Source: Pseudomonas sp. RIT288 (lineage in GTDB: Bacteria; Pseudomonadota; Gammaproteobacteria; Pseudomonadales; Pseudomonadaceae). Taken from it: a stretch of DNA of 64,000 bases. Where the stretch lies: contig NZ_JFYN01000041.1 of assembly GCF_000631985.1 (NCBI RefSeq), forward strand, positions 310,001 to 374,000. Reading direction: 5' to 3'. The position numbers and the translations under genes are program-made. Positions 26,664 to 35,943 of the stretch are shown one piece after another. How positions within the stretch are numbered: position 1 is the stretch's first letter; each line of letters starts with the position of its first letter. The notes under the pieces were generated by a model. That model was not told the origin of the DNA. It worked only from the letters and a program-made list of their open reading frames with translations, and made no database searches.

Positions 26664-27950
26664 TCAGATCTTTTCGCTCTGCACTTGCACGTACAGCGCT
26701 CGACCCGCACCCAGCCCGGCAATGATCGCACCGGTGCCAATGATGCCGAAGATCCAGCCCACGGCATTCCAGCCGCCGGTCCAGTCATGCACCACGCCGA
26801 CCGCGAACGGTCCCATCGACGCCAGGGTGTAACCGAAGCCCTGGGACATGCTCGACAGGTTGGCCGCCACATGCGAATCCCGCGAGCGCAGCACGATCAA
26901 GGTCAACGCCAGACTGAACGTACCGCCCTGCCCCAGACCCAGCAGAATCGCCCAGCCCCACAGCCCTTCAATCGGCGCATACAGGCAACCGAACAGACCA
27001 CCGAGGGTCAGCGCCATCACCACCACGATTGCCAGACGCTGATCCTTGCCGCGGGTCGCCAGCCACGGCGCCGCGAGGGAGCTGGCGAGCTGGATGATCA
27101 CCGAACCGGACAGCACCAGACCGGCCTGAGTCGGGGTCAGCCCACGACCGATCAGAATCGACGGCAACCAGCCGAACACGATGTACGCCAGCGACGATTG
27201 CAGGCCCATGTACAAGGTCACTTGCCAGGCCAGCGGATCGCGCAGCAGACCTTTCACCCGATAGGCGACGTTGTGCGCGCCGTGTTTCTGCCCGACCTGC
27301 GGCAGCCAGAACAGCGCCGCCACCAGCGCCGGGATTACCCAGAAGCCCAGCCCCAGCGCCCAGCTGTGGTCGAAGTGCTCGCTCAACGGCACGGTCGAAC
27401 CCGCTGCCATTGCCGCGCCCAGGCACAGCGCCATGGTGTAGACGCCGGTCATGGTTCCGGCGTGTCTGGCGAAGTCGCGTTTGACAATACCCGGCAGCAG
27501 CACGCCGATGATGCCGATGCTCGCGCCACCGAGGACGCTGCCGGCGAACAGGCCGATCTCACCGAAATTGCTGCGCACAATGATCCCGCCGGCCAGGGTC
27601 AGCAGAATGCCGAGCACCACCCGTTCGGCGCCGAAACGCCGCGCCAGAATCGGCGCCAGCGGCGCGAACAAACCGAGGCACAACACCGGCAGCGTGGTCA
27701 GCAGACCGGCCTGAGCGGCAGACAGGCCAAGGCTTTTCGACACTTCACTGAGCAGCGGCGCCATGCTCGACAGCGCCGGGCGCAGGTTCAGTGCGACCAG
27801 AATCAGCCCCAGCAGCAACAGCCACGGCCGGCGCACCAGCGGATGGCTTTGCTGCACTTGCTCGTCGTCGGCCTCGGCGTCGATCAGCAGCTCTTCGAGT
27901 TCTGCAGTGCGCTTGGGGGTTGAGAGGTTTTTCTCGCTTTCAAGGTTCAT
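26664..27950 (-). CDS. MFS transporter, CynX/NimT family
   Basis: A 428-residue inner-membrane transporter with about 12 hydrophobic segments after an unusually charged N-terminal tail (residues 1-38, rich in Glu/Asp). The first membrane segment includes LILVALNLRPALSSMAPLL, a signature of the CynX/NimT (cyanate/2-nitroimidazole) group. The loop 2-3 region has APILARRFGAERVVLG. The substrate cannot be read from sequence. Its start overlaps the 3' end of the GntR regulator gene by 11 bases, so the two form an operon and the regulator probably controls this transporter. Confidence 0.9.
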   Translation of the reverse strand: MNLESEKNLSTPKRTAELEELLIDAEADDEQVQQSHPLVRRPWLLLLGLILVALNLRPALSSMAPLLSEVSKSLGLSAAQAGLLTTLPVLCLGLFAPLAPILARRFGAERVVLGILLTLAGGIIVRSNFGEIGLFAGSVLGGASIGIIGVLLPGIVKRDFARHAGTMTGVYTMALCLGAAMAAGSTVPLSEHFDHSWALGLGFWVIPALVAALFWLPQVGQKHGAHNVAYRVKGLLRDPLAWQVTLYMGLQSSLAYIVFGWLPSILIGRGLTPTQAGLVLSGSVIIQLASSLAAPWLATRGKDQRLAIVVVMALTLGGLFGCLYAPIEGLWGWAILLGLGQGGTFSLALTLIVLRSRDSHVAANLSSMSQGFGYTLASMGPFAVGVVHDWTGGWNAVGWIFGIIGTGAIIAGLGAGRALYVQVQSEKI

Positions 27951-28599
27951 TGATCAACTGCCTCGATATGGCTTTGGCCCGTTCCGGGTCGCGTTGTTCG
28001 ACGGCATCGAGCAACTCGATGTGCAGGTCGAACACTTCCTGACGGCGCGGGACGATGTTCAGCGTCTGGCGCAATTGCGCGCCGACGATGCTGGAGAAAT
28101 AGCGATACAACTCGCTGAGGGTCGGGTTATGCGCGGCGTCCACCAGACGGCGGTGAAACACCAGATCGCAGGCAATGTAAGTGTCGAGATCGCCGTGGTA
28201 GTGGCTGCCGCTGGTGCCGAGTGCTTCGCGCAGCGCGAGCAGGTCTTCATCGGTGCGGCGCAACGCGGCCAGGCCAATCGCCTCAACTTCGAGGATGTGC
28301 CGGGTCTCGCGCGCCTGCTCCAGCGAGCAACGGGACAACGCCTTGAGCGTGTCCATCGGATCGACTACTGCGCGCAGATAACTGCCGTCGCCCTGACGGA
28401 TTTCGATCAACCCGGAAAACGCCAGCACGCGCATGGCTTCGCGCACGGTGTTGCGGCTGATGCCCAGTTCGGCGCACAACTCAGGCTCGGTCGGCAGCCG
28501 TTCGCCGACCTGCCACACGCCATCGCTGATGCGCTGGCGCAACTGATCCAGGGCCTGATCGACCAGGGATCGCTTGATCAAAGGTGAGATGTCTGTCAT
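27940..28599 (-). CDS. FadR-type GntR family transcriptional regulator
   Basis: A 219-residue regulator. The N-terminal winged helix-turn-helix includes RISDGVWQVGERLPTEPELCAELGISRNTVREAMRVL. The C-terminal FCD ligand domain includes RHILEVEAIGLAA and FHRRLVDAAHNPTLSELY, with acidic and His residues that usually bind a metal and a carboxylate. The ATG 28597-28599 is preceded by AAAAGGCG. The adjacent inverted repeat (28612-28632) is a likely self-operator. The partner gene is the overlapping MFS transporter. Confidence 0.9.
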   Translation of the reverse strand: MTDISPLIKRSLVDQALDQLRQRISDGVWQVGERLPTEPELCAELGISRNTVREAMRVLAFSGLIEIRQGDGSYLRAVVDPMDTLKALSRCSLEQARETRHILEVEAIGLAALRRTDEDLLALREALGTSGSHYHGDLDTYIACDLVFHRRLVDAAHNPTLSELYRYFSSIVGAQLRQTLNIVPRRQEVFDLHIELLDAVEQRDPERAKAISRQLINEP

Positions 28600-28611
28600 G
28601 AAATTCGCCTT

Positions 28612-28632
28612 TTCATCCAATCATAGGATGAA
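28612..28632. promoter_or_regulatory. Likely operator of the GntR regulator
   Basis: A perfect 7-bp inverted repeat TTCATCC-N7-GGATGAA, 13 bp upstream of the regulator start. Size and position fit autoregulation of the regulator-MFS operon. Confidence 0.6.
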
Positions 28633-28861
28633 TTTCCTGACATCTTAGTCAGCTGCGGTGTCGCACACAACCCCACGCAGGAAGGAACAACCGGGACATC
28701 AATCCTACTCGTCGAGTTGTAAAAACCGCTGACAGGCGAAGTGATTTCCCACAGTCCGCAGGAATACTGCCGACATCACTTGCAGACGCTGGACTGCAGA
28801 CTTTGGACATTGATCCAGGGGCGTTTTGCCCCGTCATTATCCAAAGGAAGATGCACCGCTC

Positions 28862-30487
28862 ATGGTAGAAGTCAATTTCGGCAAGCAGCACGACCGCCCT
28901 TTTGTTCTGCAGAAAAATCGCCAATTGCTCGCAGTCCGCAGCCAAGCTGGAACGCAGTTGGCCCAAACGCTTTGCTGCGAATCTGCTCACGCAGCGCTGG
29001 AAGGTTGCGAGCTGTTGTTGCATGTCGAGGACGCTGATGTGCAGATTTTCAAACTGCCTGGGCACTCGGACGCATCGCAACGCAAGGCGCTGTTACGCGA
29101 ATTGCCCGACGTGCGCTTCGCGGGCAGCGTGCTGGTGGACCCCGTCACTCAGGAGCCGGTGCTCTATACCGAAAATATCTTTTTGAAGTTCATCGACTCA
29201 CTGAAAGCCACTGAGTGCATGGTCATGCTTGAAGAGCTGGGCCTGATGATCAAGCAACAAGTGCCGTATGCAAAAAATGCCTTTTTTGTCCATCACCCCG
29301 CCACCCATGGCATCGATATCTGCACCCTCACGAGTAAATGGCTGGAACGCGACGAGATCGAGTACTGCCACCCGGAGCTGCTGCGCCAGGGTCAACGCCG
29401 AGCGATCCATGCCAATCAGTGGCACCTGAAGAAAACCACCGTGACCTATCAGGTTGAAATCGATGCCAGCGCCAACGTCGAAGCCGCACATGAACTCGCG
29501 CAGGGCGAAGGCATCGTCATCGCAGTCATCGATGACGCGTTTGACATTGACCATCCCGAATTTTCCGGAGAAGGCAAAGTTGTCGGTGCAAAGAACTTTG
29601 ACCGACGTAACGCCAAAGGGGGCCCGCGCCCACTGAACGCCCTGGAACGCCACGGTACAGCCGCTGCCGGGGTGGCTTGCGCCAATGGAGGGGACGGCGC
29701 CAGCGGTGTCGCCCCCAAAGCCAGCCTGATGCCGTTGAAACTCACCAAACCCTTGGGAGCCCGCGCGGAGGCCGACGCCTTTTTCTGGGCTGCCGACCAG
29801 GGAGCCGACGTCATTTCCTGCAGCTGGGGGCCGGCTGAAGGGCATTGGGCCGACCCGGCGGACCCGCGTCACACGCAAGTGTTTCCTCTGGCCGCCAGCA
29901 CACGGCTGGCAATCGAATACGCCGCCACCAAGGGCCGCAATGGCAAAGGCTGTGTGATCTTCTTTGGCGCGGGAAACGGTAACGAGTGCGCCGATAACGA
30001 TGGCTATTCCAGCCACCCCCATGTCATTGCGGTAGGTGCCTGCAACGATCAGAACCGGCGCAGTGCCTACAGTGATTATGGCAAGTCACTCTGGTGCTGC
30101 TTTCCCAGCGGAGATCAGCAACACCCCGACCCGAAGTTCAAGCCTGCAACCTCGATCCCGCAGACCCGGGGGATCCGCACCACTGATTTGAGCGCAAAGT
30201 TTGCCGCCGCCACATTGCCGGCCTACACCGACACCTTCAGCGGTACCTCCAGCGCCTGCCCCGGCGCCGCGGGCATCGCTGCGCTGGTGCTCGGCGTCAA
30301 TCCCGAGCTTGATCGCTCTGCGGTACGCCAGATACTTGCCGATTGCTGCGACAAGATCGGCCACCCCGATGACGGGCCGCGCGGCCAGTACGACGAAAAC
30401 GGCCACAGTCACTACTACGGGCACGGCCGACTCAACGCGCTGCCTGCCGTGCACCTGGCACTTGAACTCAAAACAAATGCGGGCTGA
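28862..30487 (+). CDS. Subtilisin-like (S8) serine peptidase without a signal peptide
   Basis: A 541-residue protein. The S8 catalytic triad is visible: Asp224 in AVIDDAFDIDHPEF, His264 in RHGTAAAGVA, and Ser463 in GTSSACPGAAG, with an oxyanion Asn in GAGNGN. About 210 residues precede the peptidase domain; they start VEVNFGKQHDRPFVLQKNRQLLAVR and contain a repeated two-part pattern that may be a pro-domain. I see no signal peptide. It resembles calcium-dependent, proprotein-convertase-like S8 proteins of cyanobacteria and proteobacteria in layout, but lacks an obvious P-domain. No cognate inhibitor or partner gene is adjacent. The start at 28862 has AAGGAAG upstream. Confidence 0.85.
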   Translation: MVEVNFGKQHDRPFVLQKNRQLLAVRSQAGTQLAQTLCCESAHAALEGCELLLHVEDADVQIFKLPGHSDASQRKALLRELPDVRFAGSVLVDPVTQEPVLYTENIFLKFIDSLKATECMVMLEELGLMIKQQVPYAKNAFFVHHPATHGIDICTLTSKWLERDEIEYCHPELLRQGQRRAIHANQWHLKKTTVTYQVEIDASANVEAAHELAQGEGIVIAVIDDAFDIDHPEFSGEGKVVGAKNFDRRNAKGGPRPLNALERHGTAAAGVACANGGDGASGVAPKASLMPLKLTKPLGARAEADAFFWAADQGADVISCSWGPAEGHWADPADPRHTQVFPLAASTRLAIEYAATKGRNGKGCVIFFGAGNGNECADNDGYSSHPHVIAVGACNDQNRRSAYSDYGKSLWCCFPSGDQQHPDPKFKPATSIPQTRGIRTTDLSAKFAAATLPAYTDTFSGTSSACPGAAGIAALVLGVNPELDRSAVRQILADCCDKIGHPDDGPRGQYDENGHSHYYGHGRLNALPAVHLALELKTNAG

Positions 30488-30500
30488 TTCGCCCCCATGA

Positions 30501-30534
30501 AAAAAGCCCTGTCGGCATACCGGCAGGGCTTTTT
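30501..30534. terminator. Bidirectional terminator between the S8 peptidase gene and aapP
   Basis: AAAAAGCCCTGTCGG pairs with CCGGCAGGGCTTTTT, a 15-bp stem with one G-U pair and a four-base loop. Confidence 0.9.
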
Positions 30535-30556
30535 GTCAGGCGAGCTTCTCAGGCAA

Positions 30557-31321
30557 TCAATGCAGGATCTGGCTCAGGAACAACTTGGTGCGGTCATTTT
30601 GCGGGTTGTCGAAGAAGTCGTTCGGCGCCGCCTGTTCGACGATTTCGCCCTTGTCCATGAAGATCACGCGGTTGGCCACGGTGCGGGCGAAGCCCATTTC
30701 ATGGGTCACGCAGAGCATGGTCATGCCGTCTTCGGCGAGGCCAATCATGGTGTCCAGCACCTCTTTCACCATCTCCGGGTCGAGCGCCGAGGTCGGTTCG
30801 TCGAACAGCATGATTTTCGGTTTCATGCACAGCGCGCGAGCAATCGCCACGCGCTGTTGCTGACCGCCGGACAGTTGCCCCGGGAATTTATGCGCCTGCT
30901 CCGGAATGCGTACGCGCTCCAGATAATGCATGGCGATTTCCTCGGCCTTGCGCTTGGGCATCTTGCGTACCCACATCGGCGCCAGCGTGCAGTTCTGCAG
31001 GATGGTCAGGTGCGGGAACAGGTTGAAGTGCTGGAACACCATGCCGACTTCGCGGCGGATCGCTTCGATCTGCTTGAGATCGTTGGTCAGCTCCACGCCG
31101 TCGACAACGATGCGGCCCTGCTGGTGTTCTTCCAGACGGTTGAGGCAGCGGATGGTGGTCGATTTGCCGGAACCCGACGGGCCACACAGGACGATACGCT
31201 CGCCTTGCTTGACGTTGAGGTTGATGTCTTTCAGCACGTGGAACTGGCCGTACCACTTGTTCACACCCTGCATCTGAATAATGCCTTCAGGGCCGACAGG
31301 CTTTTTGATTGCTTCGCTCAT
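30557..31321 (-). CDS. aapP: General amino-acid ABC transporter ATP-binding protein
   Basis: A 254-residue ATPase of the polar amino-acid family. Walker A is GPSGSGKSTT, the Q-loop is VFQHFNLFPHLT, the signature is LSGGQQQRVAIARAL, and Walker B is IMLFDEPTSALD. It energises import through AapQ and AapM. Last gene of the leftward aapJQMP operon; ends at the terminator at 30501-30534. Confidence 0.95.
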   Translation of the reverse strand: MSEAIKKPVGPEGIIQMQGVNKWYGQFHVLKDINLNVKQGERIVLCGPSGSGKSTTIRCLNRLEEHQQGRIVVDGVELTNDLKQIEAIRREVGMVFQHFNLFPHLTILQNCTLAPMWVRKMPKRKAEEIAMHYLERVRIPEQAHKFPGQLSGGQQQRVAIARALCMKPKIMLFDEPTSALDPEMVKEVLDTMIGLAEDGMTMLCVTHEMGFARTVANRVIFMDKGEIVEQAAPNDFFDNPQNDRTKLFLSQILH

Positions 31322-31334
31322 TTACAGAGAACTC

Positions 31335-32432
31335 CTAACGCTTGTGGCCAGTGTCGAGCTTGCGTTCCAGATGCATGGAATAGCGCGACATACCAAAACA
31401 GAAAATCCAGAACACCAGGGCGGCGAACACGTAGCCTTCGGTGGCCATGCCCAGCCATTTCGGGTCGGCAGCGGCTTGCTTGACGCTGTTGAGCAGGTCG
31501 AACAGGCCGATGATGATCACCAGGCTAGTGTCCTTGAACAGCGCAATGAAGGTGTTGACGATGCCCGGAATCACCAGCTTCAGGGCTTGCGGCAGAATCA
31601 CCAGGCCCATCGCACGCCAGTAACCGAGGCCCATCGCCGCAGCCGCTTCGTACTGACCTTTGGGGATCGCTTGCAGACCGCCGCGCACCACTTCGGCGAC
31701 GTAGGCCGACTGGAACAGGATCACCCCGATCAGCGCCCGCAGCAGTTTGTCGAAGTTCATGCCTTCGGGCAGGAACAGCGGCAGCATCACCGAGGACATG
31801 AACAGCACCGTGATCAACGGCACGCCGCGCCAGAACTCGATGAAGGTCACGCAGACAACACGAATCGCCGGCATGTTCGAGCGACGGCCCAGCGCCAGAA
31901 TGATCCCCAGCGGCAAGGCGCCGGCGATACCCACGGTGGCGATGACCAGGGTCAGCATCAGACCGCCCCACTGGCTGGTCGCCACGGCGTCGAGGCCGAA
32001 CACGCCACCGTGCAGCAGGCACCAGGCGACGATCGGGTAGACCACCAGGAAGCTCAGGCCGTACACCGCTTTACGCGGGAAGCGCGAGATGAACAGTGGC
32101 GCCACGCCGATCACCGCCAGCCACACGGTCAGGTCGACGCGCCAGCGCAGGCCGGTCGGATAATAGCCGTACATGAACTGGCCGAAACGCTGCTGAATGA
32201 ACACCCAGCAGGCGCCGTCCTTGGTGCAGTCGCCGCGGGTGGTGCCGACCCAGTTGGCATCAAGAATCGCCCAGCTGAGGATCGGTGGTATCACCAGGTA
32301 GATCAGATAGAATGCAAACAGGGTCAGCAGGGTGTTGAGCCAGCTGGAGAACATGTTCGCGCGTATCCATGCCATCGGGCCGAAAACCTTGGCCGGCGGT
32401 GGCATGTCGGGTTTGAAAGTATGGGTTGTCAT
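31335..32432 (-). CDS. aapM: General amino-acid ABC transporter permease AapM
   Basis: A 365-residue inner-membrane permease. It has an N-terminal soluble/membrane part and the HisM-like permease domain with the EAA loop EAAAAMGLGYWRAMGLVILPQALKLVIPG split across the last helices. The periplasmic loop with a CTKDGACW segment is typical of the family. It lies 13 bp upstream of aapP and 10 bp downstream of aapQ. Confidence 0.94.
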   Translation of the reverse strand: MTTHTFKPDMPPPAKVFGPMAWIRANMFSSWLNTLLTLFAFYLIYLVIPPILSWAILDANWVGTTRGDCTKDGACWVFIQQRFGQFMYGYYPTGLRWRVDLTVWLAVIGVAPLFISRFPRKAVYGLSFLVVYPIVAWCLLHGGVFGLDAVATSQWGGLMLTLVIATVGIAGALPLGIILALGRRSNMPAIRVVCVTFIEFWRGVPLITVLFMSSVMLPLFLPEGMNFDKLLRALIGVILFQSAYVAEVVRGGLQAIPKGQYEAAAAMGLGYWRAMGLVILPQALKLVIPGIVNTFIALFKDTSLVIIIGLFDLLNSVKQAAADPKWLGMATEGYVFAALVFWIFCFGMSRYSMHLERKLDTGHKR

Positions 32433-32442
32433 GCGCGTTTCC

Positions 32443-33624
32443 TCACCGCTCGATCAGCGCAATGCGCTTGTTGTACCAGTTCATCAGCAGGGAAATGCTG
32501 ATACTGATCGCCAGGTACACGCTCATGGTGATGGCAATGACTTCGATCGCCTGACCGGTCTGGTTGAGCACGGTGCCGGCGAACAGCGAAACCATTTCCG
32601 GATAACCGATACCGGCGGCCAGCGACGAGTTCTTCGCCAGGTTCAGGTATTGGCTGGTCAGTGGCGGAATGATCACCCGCAGGGCTTGCGGAATGATCAC
32701 CTTGCGCAGGGTCGGGCCGTTGCGCAGGCCGAGCGAACGCGCCGCTTCGGTCTGGCCATGGCTGACCGACTTGATCCCCGAGCGGACGATTTCCGCGATG
32801 AACGCTGCGGTGTACACGGTCAACGCCAGGGTCAACGCGAGCAGTTCCGGGATCAACACCCAGCCGCCGACGAAGTTGAAACCTTTGAGTTCGGGCATCT
32901 CCCAGTGCAGAGGCGCGCCGAAGATCAGTGCGCACAAGGTCGGGATCACCAGCAGAATCGCCAGCCCGGTCCAGAACTTGTGGAACGGTACGCCGGTTTC
33001 TTCAAAGCGCTTGTTGGCCCAGCGAGTCATCAGCACGATGCCGACGATCGCCACCACGATGCTGATCACGAACGCCCAGAAACCATCAGCCGCCAGCGCG
33101 GCCGGCATGTTCAGGCCACGGCTGCTGACGAAAAAGGTGTCGCCGAAGTTGTGGCTGTTGCGCGGTCCCGGCATGGTCAGGAACACCGCGAAGTACCAGA
33201 ACAGGATCTGCAGCAGCGGCGGAATGTTGCGGAACACTTCCACATACACGGTCGCCAGTTTGCTGATGATCCAGTTCGGCGACAGCCGCGCCACACCGAT
33301 GATGAAGCCCAGCAGAGTCGCCAGGATCACGCCGATGATGGTCACCAACAGGGTGTTGAGCAGGCCGATCACGAACACCCGAGCGTAACTGTCCGCTTCG
33401 GTGTAAGAGATCAGGTGTTGAGCGATGCCGAACCCGGCACTGCGCTCCAGAAAGTCGAAACCGGAGGTGATGCCCCGGTGCTGCAGGTTGGTCTGGGTGT
33501 TGTCGAACAGATACCAGCCCATGGCGACCACCGCCACGACGGTGATGATCTGAAACAGCCACGCACGCACTCGCGGATCGCTGAGGCTGAGCCTCTGCTT
33601 TGGTGCGCCGATTGAATTTTGCAT
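32443..33624 (-). CDS. aapQ: General amino-acid ABC transporter permease AapQ
   Basis: A 393-residue inner-membrane permease and partner of AapM. It has several hydrophobic segments, starting with FQIITVVAVVAMGWYLF (about 29-45). The permease-domain EAA motif is TEAARSLGLRNGPTLRKVIIPQALRVI. The N-terminal MQNSIGAPKQRLSLSDPRVRAW is typical. It follows aapJ after a 66-bp gap with a strong hairpin. Confidence 0.94.
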   Translation of the reverse strand: MQNSIGAPKQRLSLSDPRVRAWLFQIITVVAVVAMGWYLFDNTQTNLQHRGITSGFDFLERSAGFGIAQHLISYTEADSYARVFVIGLLNTLLVTIIGVILATLLGFIIGVARLSPNWIISKLATVYVEVFRNIPPLLQILFWYFAVFLTMPGPRNSHNFGDTFFVSSRGLNMPAALAADGFWAFVISIVVAIVGIVLMTRWANKRFEETGVPFHKFWTGLAILLVIPTLCALIFGAPLHWEMPELKGFNFVGGWVLIPELLALTLALTVYTAAFIAEIVRSGIKSVSHGQTEAARSLGLRNGPTLRKVIIPQALRVIIPPLTSQYLNLAKNSSLAAGIGYPEMVSLFAGTVLNQTGQAIEVIAITMSVYLAISISISLLMNWYNKRIALIER

Positions 33625-33658
33625 GAAGTGCCCCGGAAAAAATGGAACAAGAACATCA

Positions 33659-33679
33659 CCCGGCGGTTGGCCCGCCGGG
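33659..33679 (-). other. Hairpin between aapJ and aapQ
   Basis: CCCGGCGG pairs with CCGCCGGG across a 5-nt loop, just after the aapJ stop. Such hairpins commonly protect binding-protein mRNA and reduce read-through into permease genes. Confidence 0.7.
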
Positions 33680-33690
33680 CGATAGAACCA

Positions 33691-34722
33691 TTAGCGCACT
33701 GGTGGTGCGTACTGAATGCCGCCGTTGTTCCACAGGGCGTTCAAGCCGCGGTCGATTTCCAGCGGGGTGCTCTTGCCGAGGTTTTTCTCGAAGATTTCGC
33801 CGTAGTTGCCGACTTGTTTGACGATCTGCACAACCCAGTCCTTCGGCAGTTTCAGGTCTTTGCCGTACTCGCCGTCAGCGCCGAGCATACGGGCGACGTC
33901 CGGGTTCTTGGTCGACTTGGCTTCGGCTTCGACGTTCTTCGAAGTGATACCGGCTTCTTCAGCGTTGAGCAGCGCGTAGCCAACCCAGCGCACGATGGCC
34001 AGCCACTCGTCGTCGCCATTACGCACGACCGGGCCCAGCGGTTCTTTGGAAATGGTCTCCGGCAGAACCACGTAGTCCTTCGGCGATGCCAGCTTGGAAC
34101 GCTGGGCAAACAGCTGGGACTTGTCGGAGGTCAGTACGTCGCAACGACCGGATTCCAGCGACTTGGCGCTTTCATCGGAGGTGTCGAAAGTGATCGGAGT
34201 GTATTTCAGACCGTTGCCGCGGAAGTAGTCGGAAACGTTCAGCTCGGTGGTGGTACCGGCCTGGATGCAGATGGTTGCACCGTCCAGCTCTTTGGCACTC
34301 TTCACGCCCAGCTTGTTGTTCACCAGGAAGCCGATGCCGTCGTAGTAGGTAATGAAGCCCGGGAATTTCAGGCCCATGCCCGCGTCACGGGAGCTGGTCA
34401 TGGTGGTGTTGCGCGACAGGATGTCGATCTCGCCCGATTGCAGCGCGGTGAAGCGCTCCTTGGCGTTCAGCTGACTGAATTTGACCTTGGTCGCGTCGCC
34501 GAACACGGCAGCGGCCACAGCGCGGCAGACGTCAGCGTCGATCCCGAGGATCTTGCCGGTTGCGTCCGGTACCGAGAAGCCCGGCAGACCGTCGCTCACG
34601 CCACACTGCACGAAACCTTTCTTCTGCACGGCATCCAGGGTTGCACCCGCCTGAGCGAACCCGCTGACGCCGAGTACTGCTGCTGCAGTCACGACCGCCA
34701 GAGTGGATTTCAACATCTTCAT
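33691..34722 (-). CDS. aapJ: Periplasmic general L-amino-acid binding protein
   Basis: A 343-residue periplasmic substrate-binding protein. The signal peptide is residues 1-25 (MKMLKSTLAVVTAAAVLGVSGFAQA). The SBP_bac_3 core includes VQCGVSDGLPGFSVPDATGK and GIDADVCRAVAAAVFGD, with the DVLTSDKSQLFAQR segment. The signal and the GWLARGNDE-type C-terminal features resemble AapJ. It is the first gene of the operon, and the promoter must lie in 34723-34900 on the minus strand. Confidence 0.95.
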   Translation of the reverse strand: MKMLKSTLAVVTAAAVLGVSGFAQAGATLDAVQKKGFVQCGVSDGLPGFSVPDATGKILGIDADVCRAVAAAVFGDATKVKFSQLNAKERFTALQSGEIDILSRNTTMTSSRDAGMGLKFPGFITYYDGIGFLVNNKLGVKSAKELDGATICIQAGTTTELNVSDYFRGNGLKYTPITFDTSDESAKSLESGRCDVLTSDKSQLFAQRSKLASPKDYVVLPETISKEPLGPVVRNGDDEWLAIVRWVGYALLNAEEAGITSKNVEAEAKSTKNPDVARMLGADGEYGKDLKLPKDWVVQIVKQVGNYGEIFEKNLGKSTPLEIDRGLNALWNNGGIQYAPPVR

Positions 34723-35190
34723 TCAAACCTCCAGTTTTGCTCTTGTTGTGTCGGAGCTTGAGTCCTGTCGCACCCTTTTGAGGCGTTGTTGACCCGTGTT
34801 GGCTTTTTTTGGGGTCAACCGACGTAAGACCTTCGCTATGAGTCTAGTAGGAGAAAATCCACATCATGGACAACTCACTTCTCACCAATCGGCCGAACGG
34901 GCTGTAGCCCTTTCACGTTCGCTTTGCCCGTAGCGGCCATTGGCGAACATCCATCACCGGATTCTTTGCAATCCCGTCGCAAGACGTACACTGATAGTGT
35001 TACCGCAAGGCGTAGGACGCTTCGTACAGAATCCTCCATAGCAAAGCCCGTACCACACCGCTTGCTGAAGCGGTTGCGCGACAGGTCAATAGCAAAACTT
35101 GTAGCCTTGCGACATCTTCTTAACGGATCGACCGGACGCGCACCTCAATCACGCACTTATTGAGAGCGCCCGCACATTTTTGGAGCAGCC
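34723..35190. promoter_or_regulatory. Divergent aapJ/esterase upstream region
   Basis: A 468-bp gene-free stretch. It must carry the aap promoter on the left and the esterase promoter on the right. I could not identify a sigma-54 or other consensus with confidence. No REP or long open frame is present. Confidence 0.35.
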
Positions 35191-35847
35191 ATGACCGAGC
35201 CCCTGATTCTTCAACCCGTAAAGCCCGCAGACGCCTGCGTGATCTGGCTGCACGGCCTCGGCGCGGATCGCTATGACTTCCTGCCAGTGGCTGAAGCGCT
35301 GCAGGAAAGCCTGCTGAGTACGCGCTTCGTATTGCCGCAAGCGCCGACCCTGCCCGTCACCATCAACGGCGGTTACGCGATGCCGAGCTGGTACGACATA
35401 AAGGCCATGAGCCCGGCGCGGTCGATTGACCGTGAGCAGTTGGAAGTGTCGGCGAATCGCATCATTGAATTGATTGAAACGGAGCGCGCCAGCGGAATAG
35501 ACGCTTCGCGGATCTTTCTCGCCGGGTTTTCCCAGGGGGGCGCCGTCGTTCTGCACACCGCTTATATAAAGTGGCAAGGTCCGTTGGGTGGCGTACTTGC
35601 CCTGTCCACCTATGCCCCGACCTTCACTGACGAGATGGAGCTTTCAGCCAGCCAGCAGCGTATTCCCGCGCTGTGCCTGCACGGCCAGTTCGACGGCGTG
35701 GTGCAGAACTCGATGGGGCGCAGTGCCTATGAGCATTTGGTGAAGCATGGTGTCACCGTGACATGGCAGGAATACCCAATGGAGCACGAAGTGTTACCCG
35801 AAGAAATTCGTGACATCGGCGTCTGGCTGGACGAACGCCTGCGTTGA
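35191..35847 (+). CDS. Carboxylesterase / phospholipase of the alpha/beta hydrolase fold
   Basis: A 218-residue cytoplasmic esterase related to P. fluorescens carboxylesterase EstB and E. coli YpfH. The oxyanion loop is IWLHGLGADRYDF. The nucleophile elbow is GFSQGG, so the catalytic Ser is near residue 114. The acid is in HGQFDGVV and the His is in MEHEVLPEE. It sits beside rhlB, as in other pseudomonads. Its natural substrate is unknown. Confidence 0.9.
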   Translation: MTEPLILQPVKPADACVIWLHGLGADRYDFLPVAEALQESLLSTRFVLPQAPTLPVTINGGYAMPSWYDIKAMSPARSIDREQLEVSANRIIELIETERASGIDASRIFLAGFSQGGAVVLHTAYIKWQGPLGGVLALSTYAPTFTDEMELSASQQRIPALCLHGQFDGVVQNSMGRSAYEHLVKHGVTVTWQEYPMEHEVLPEEIRDIGVWLDERLR

Positions 35848-35943
35848 TCGTTTCAGCGCGAACGCCCCTTTGATCATCCCACTACGCCGCGCCCGTTTCT
35901 TGCATTACACTGGCCGGCGTACATTCCTTAACCAATTGATGAG

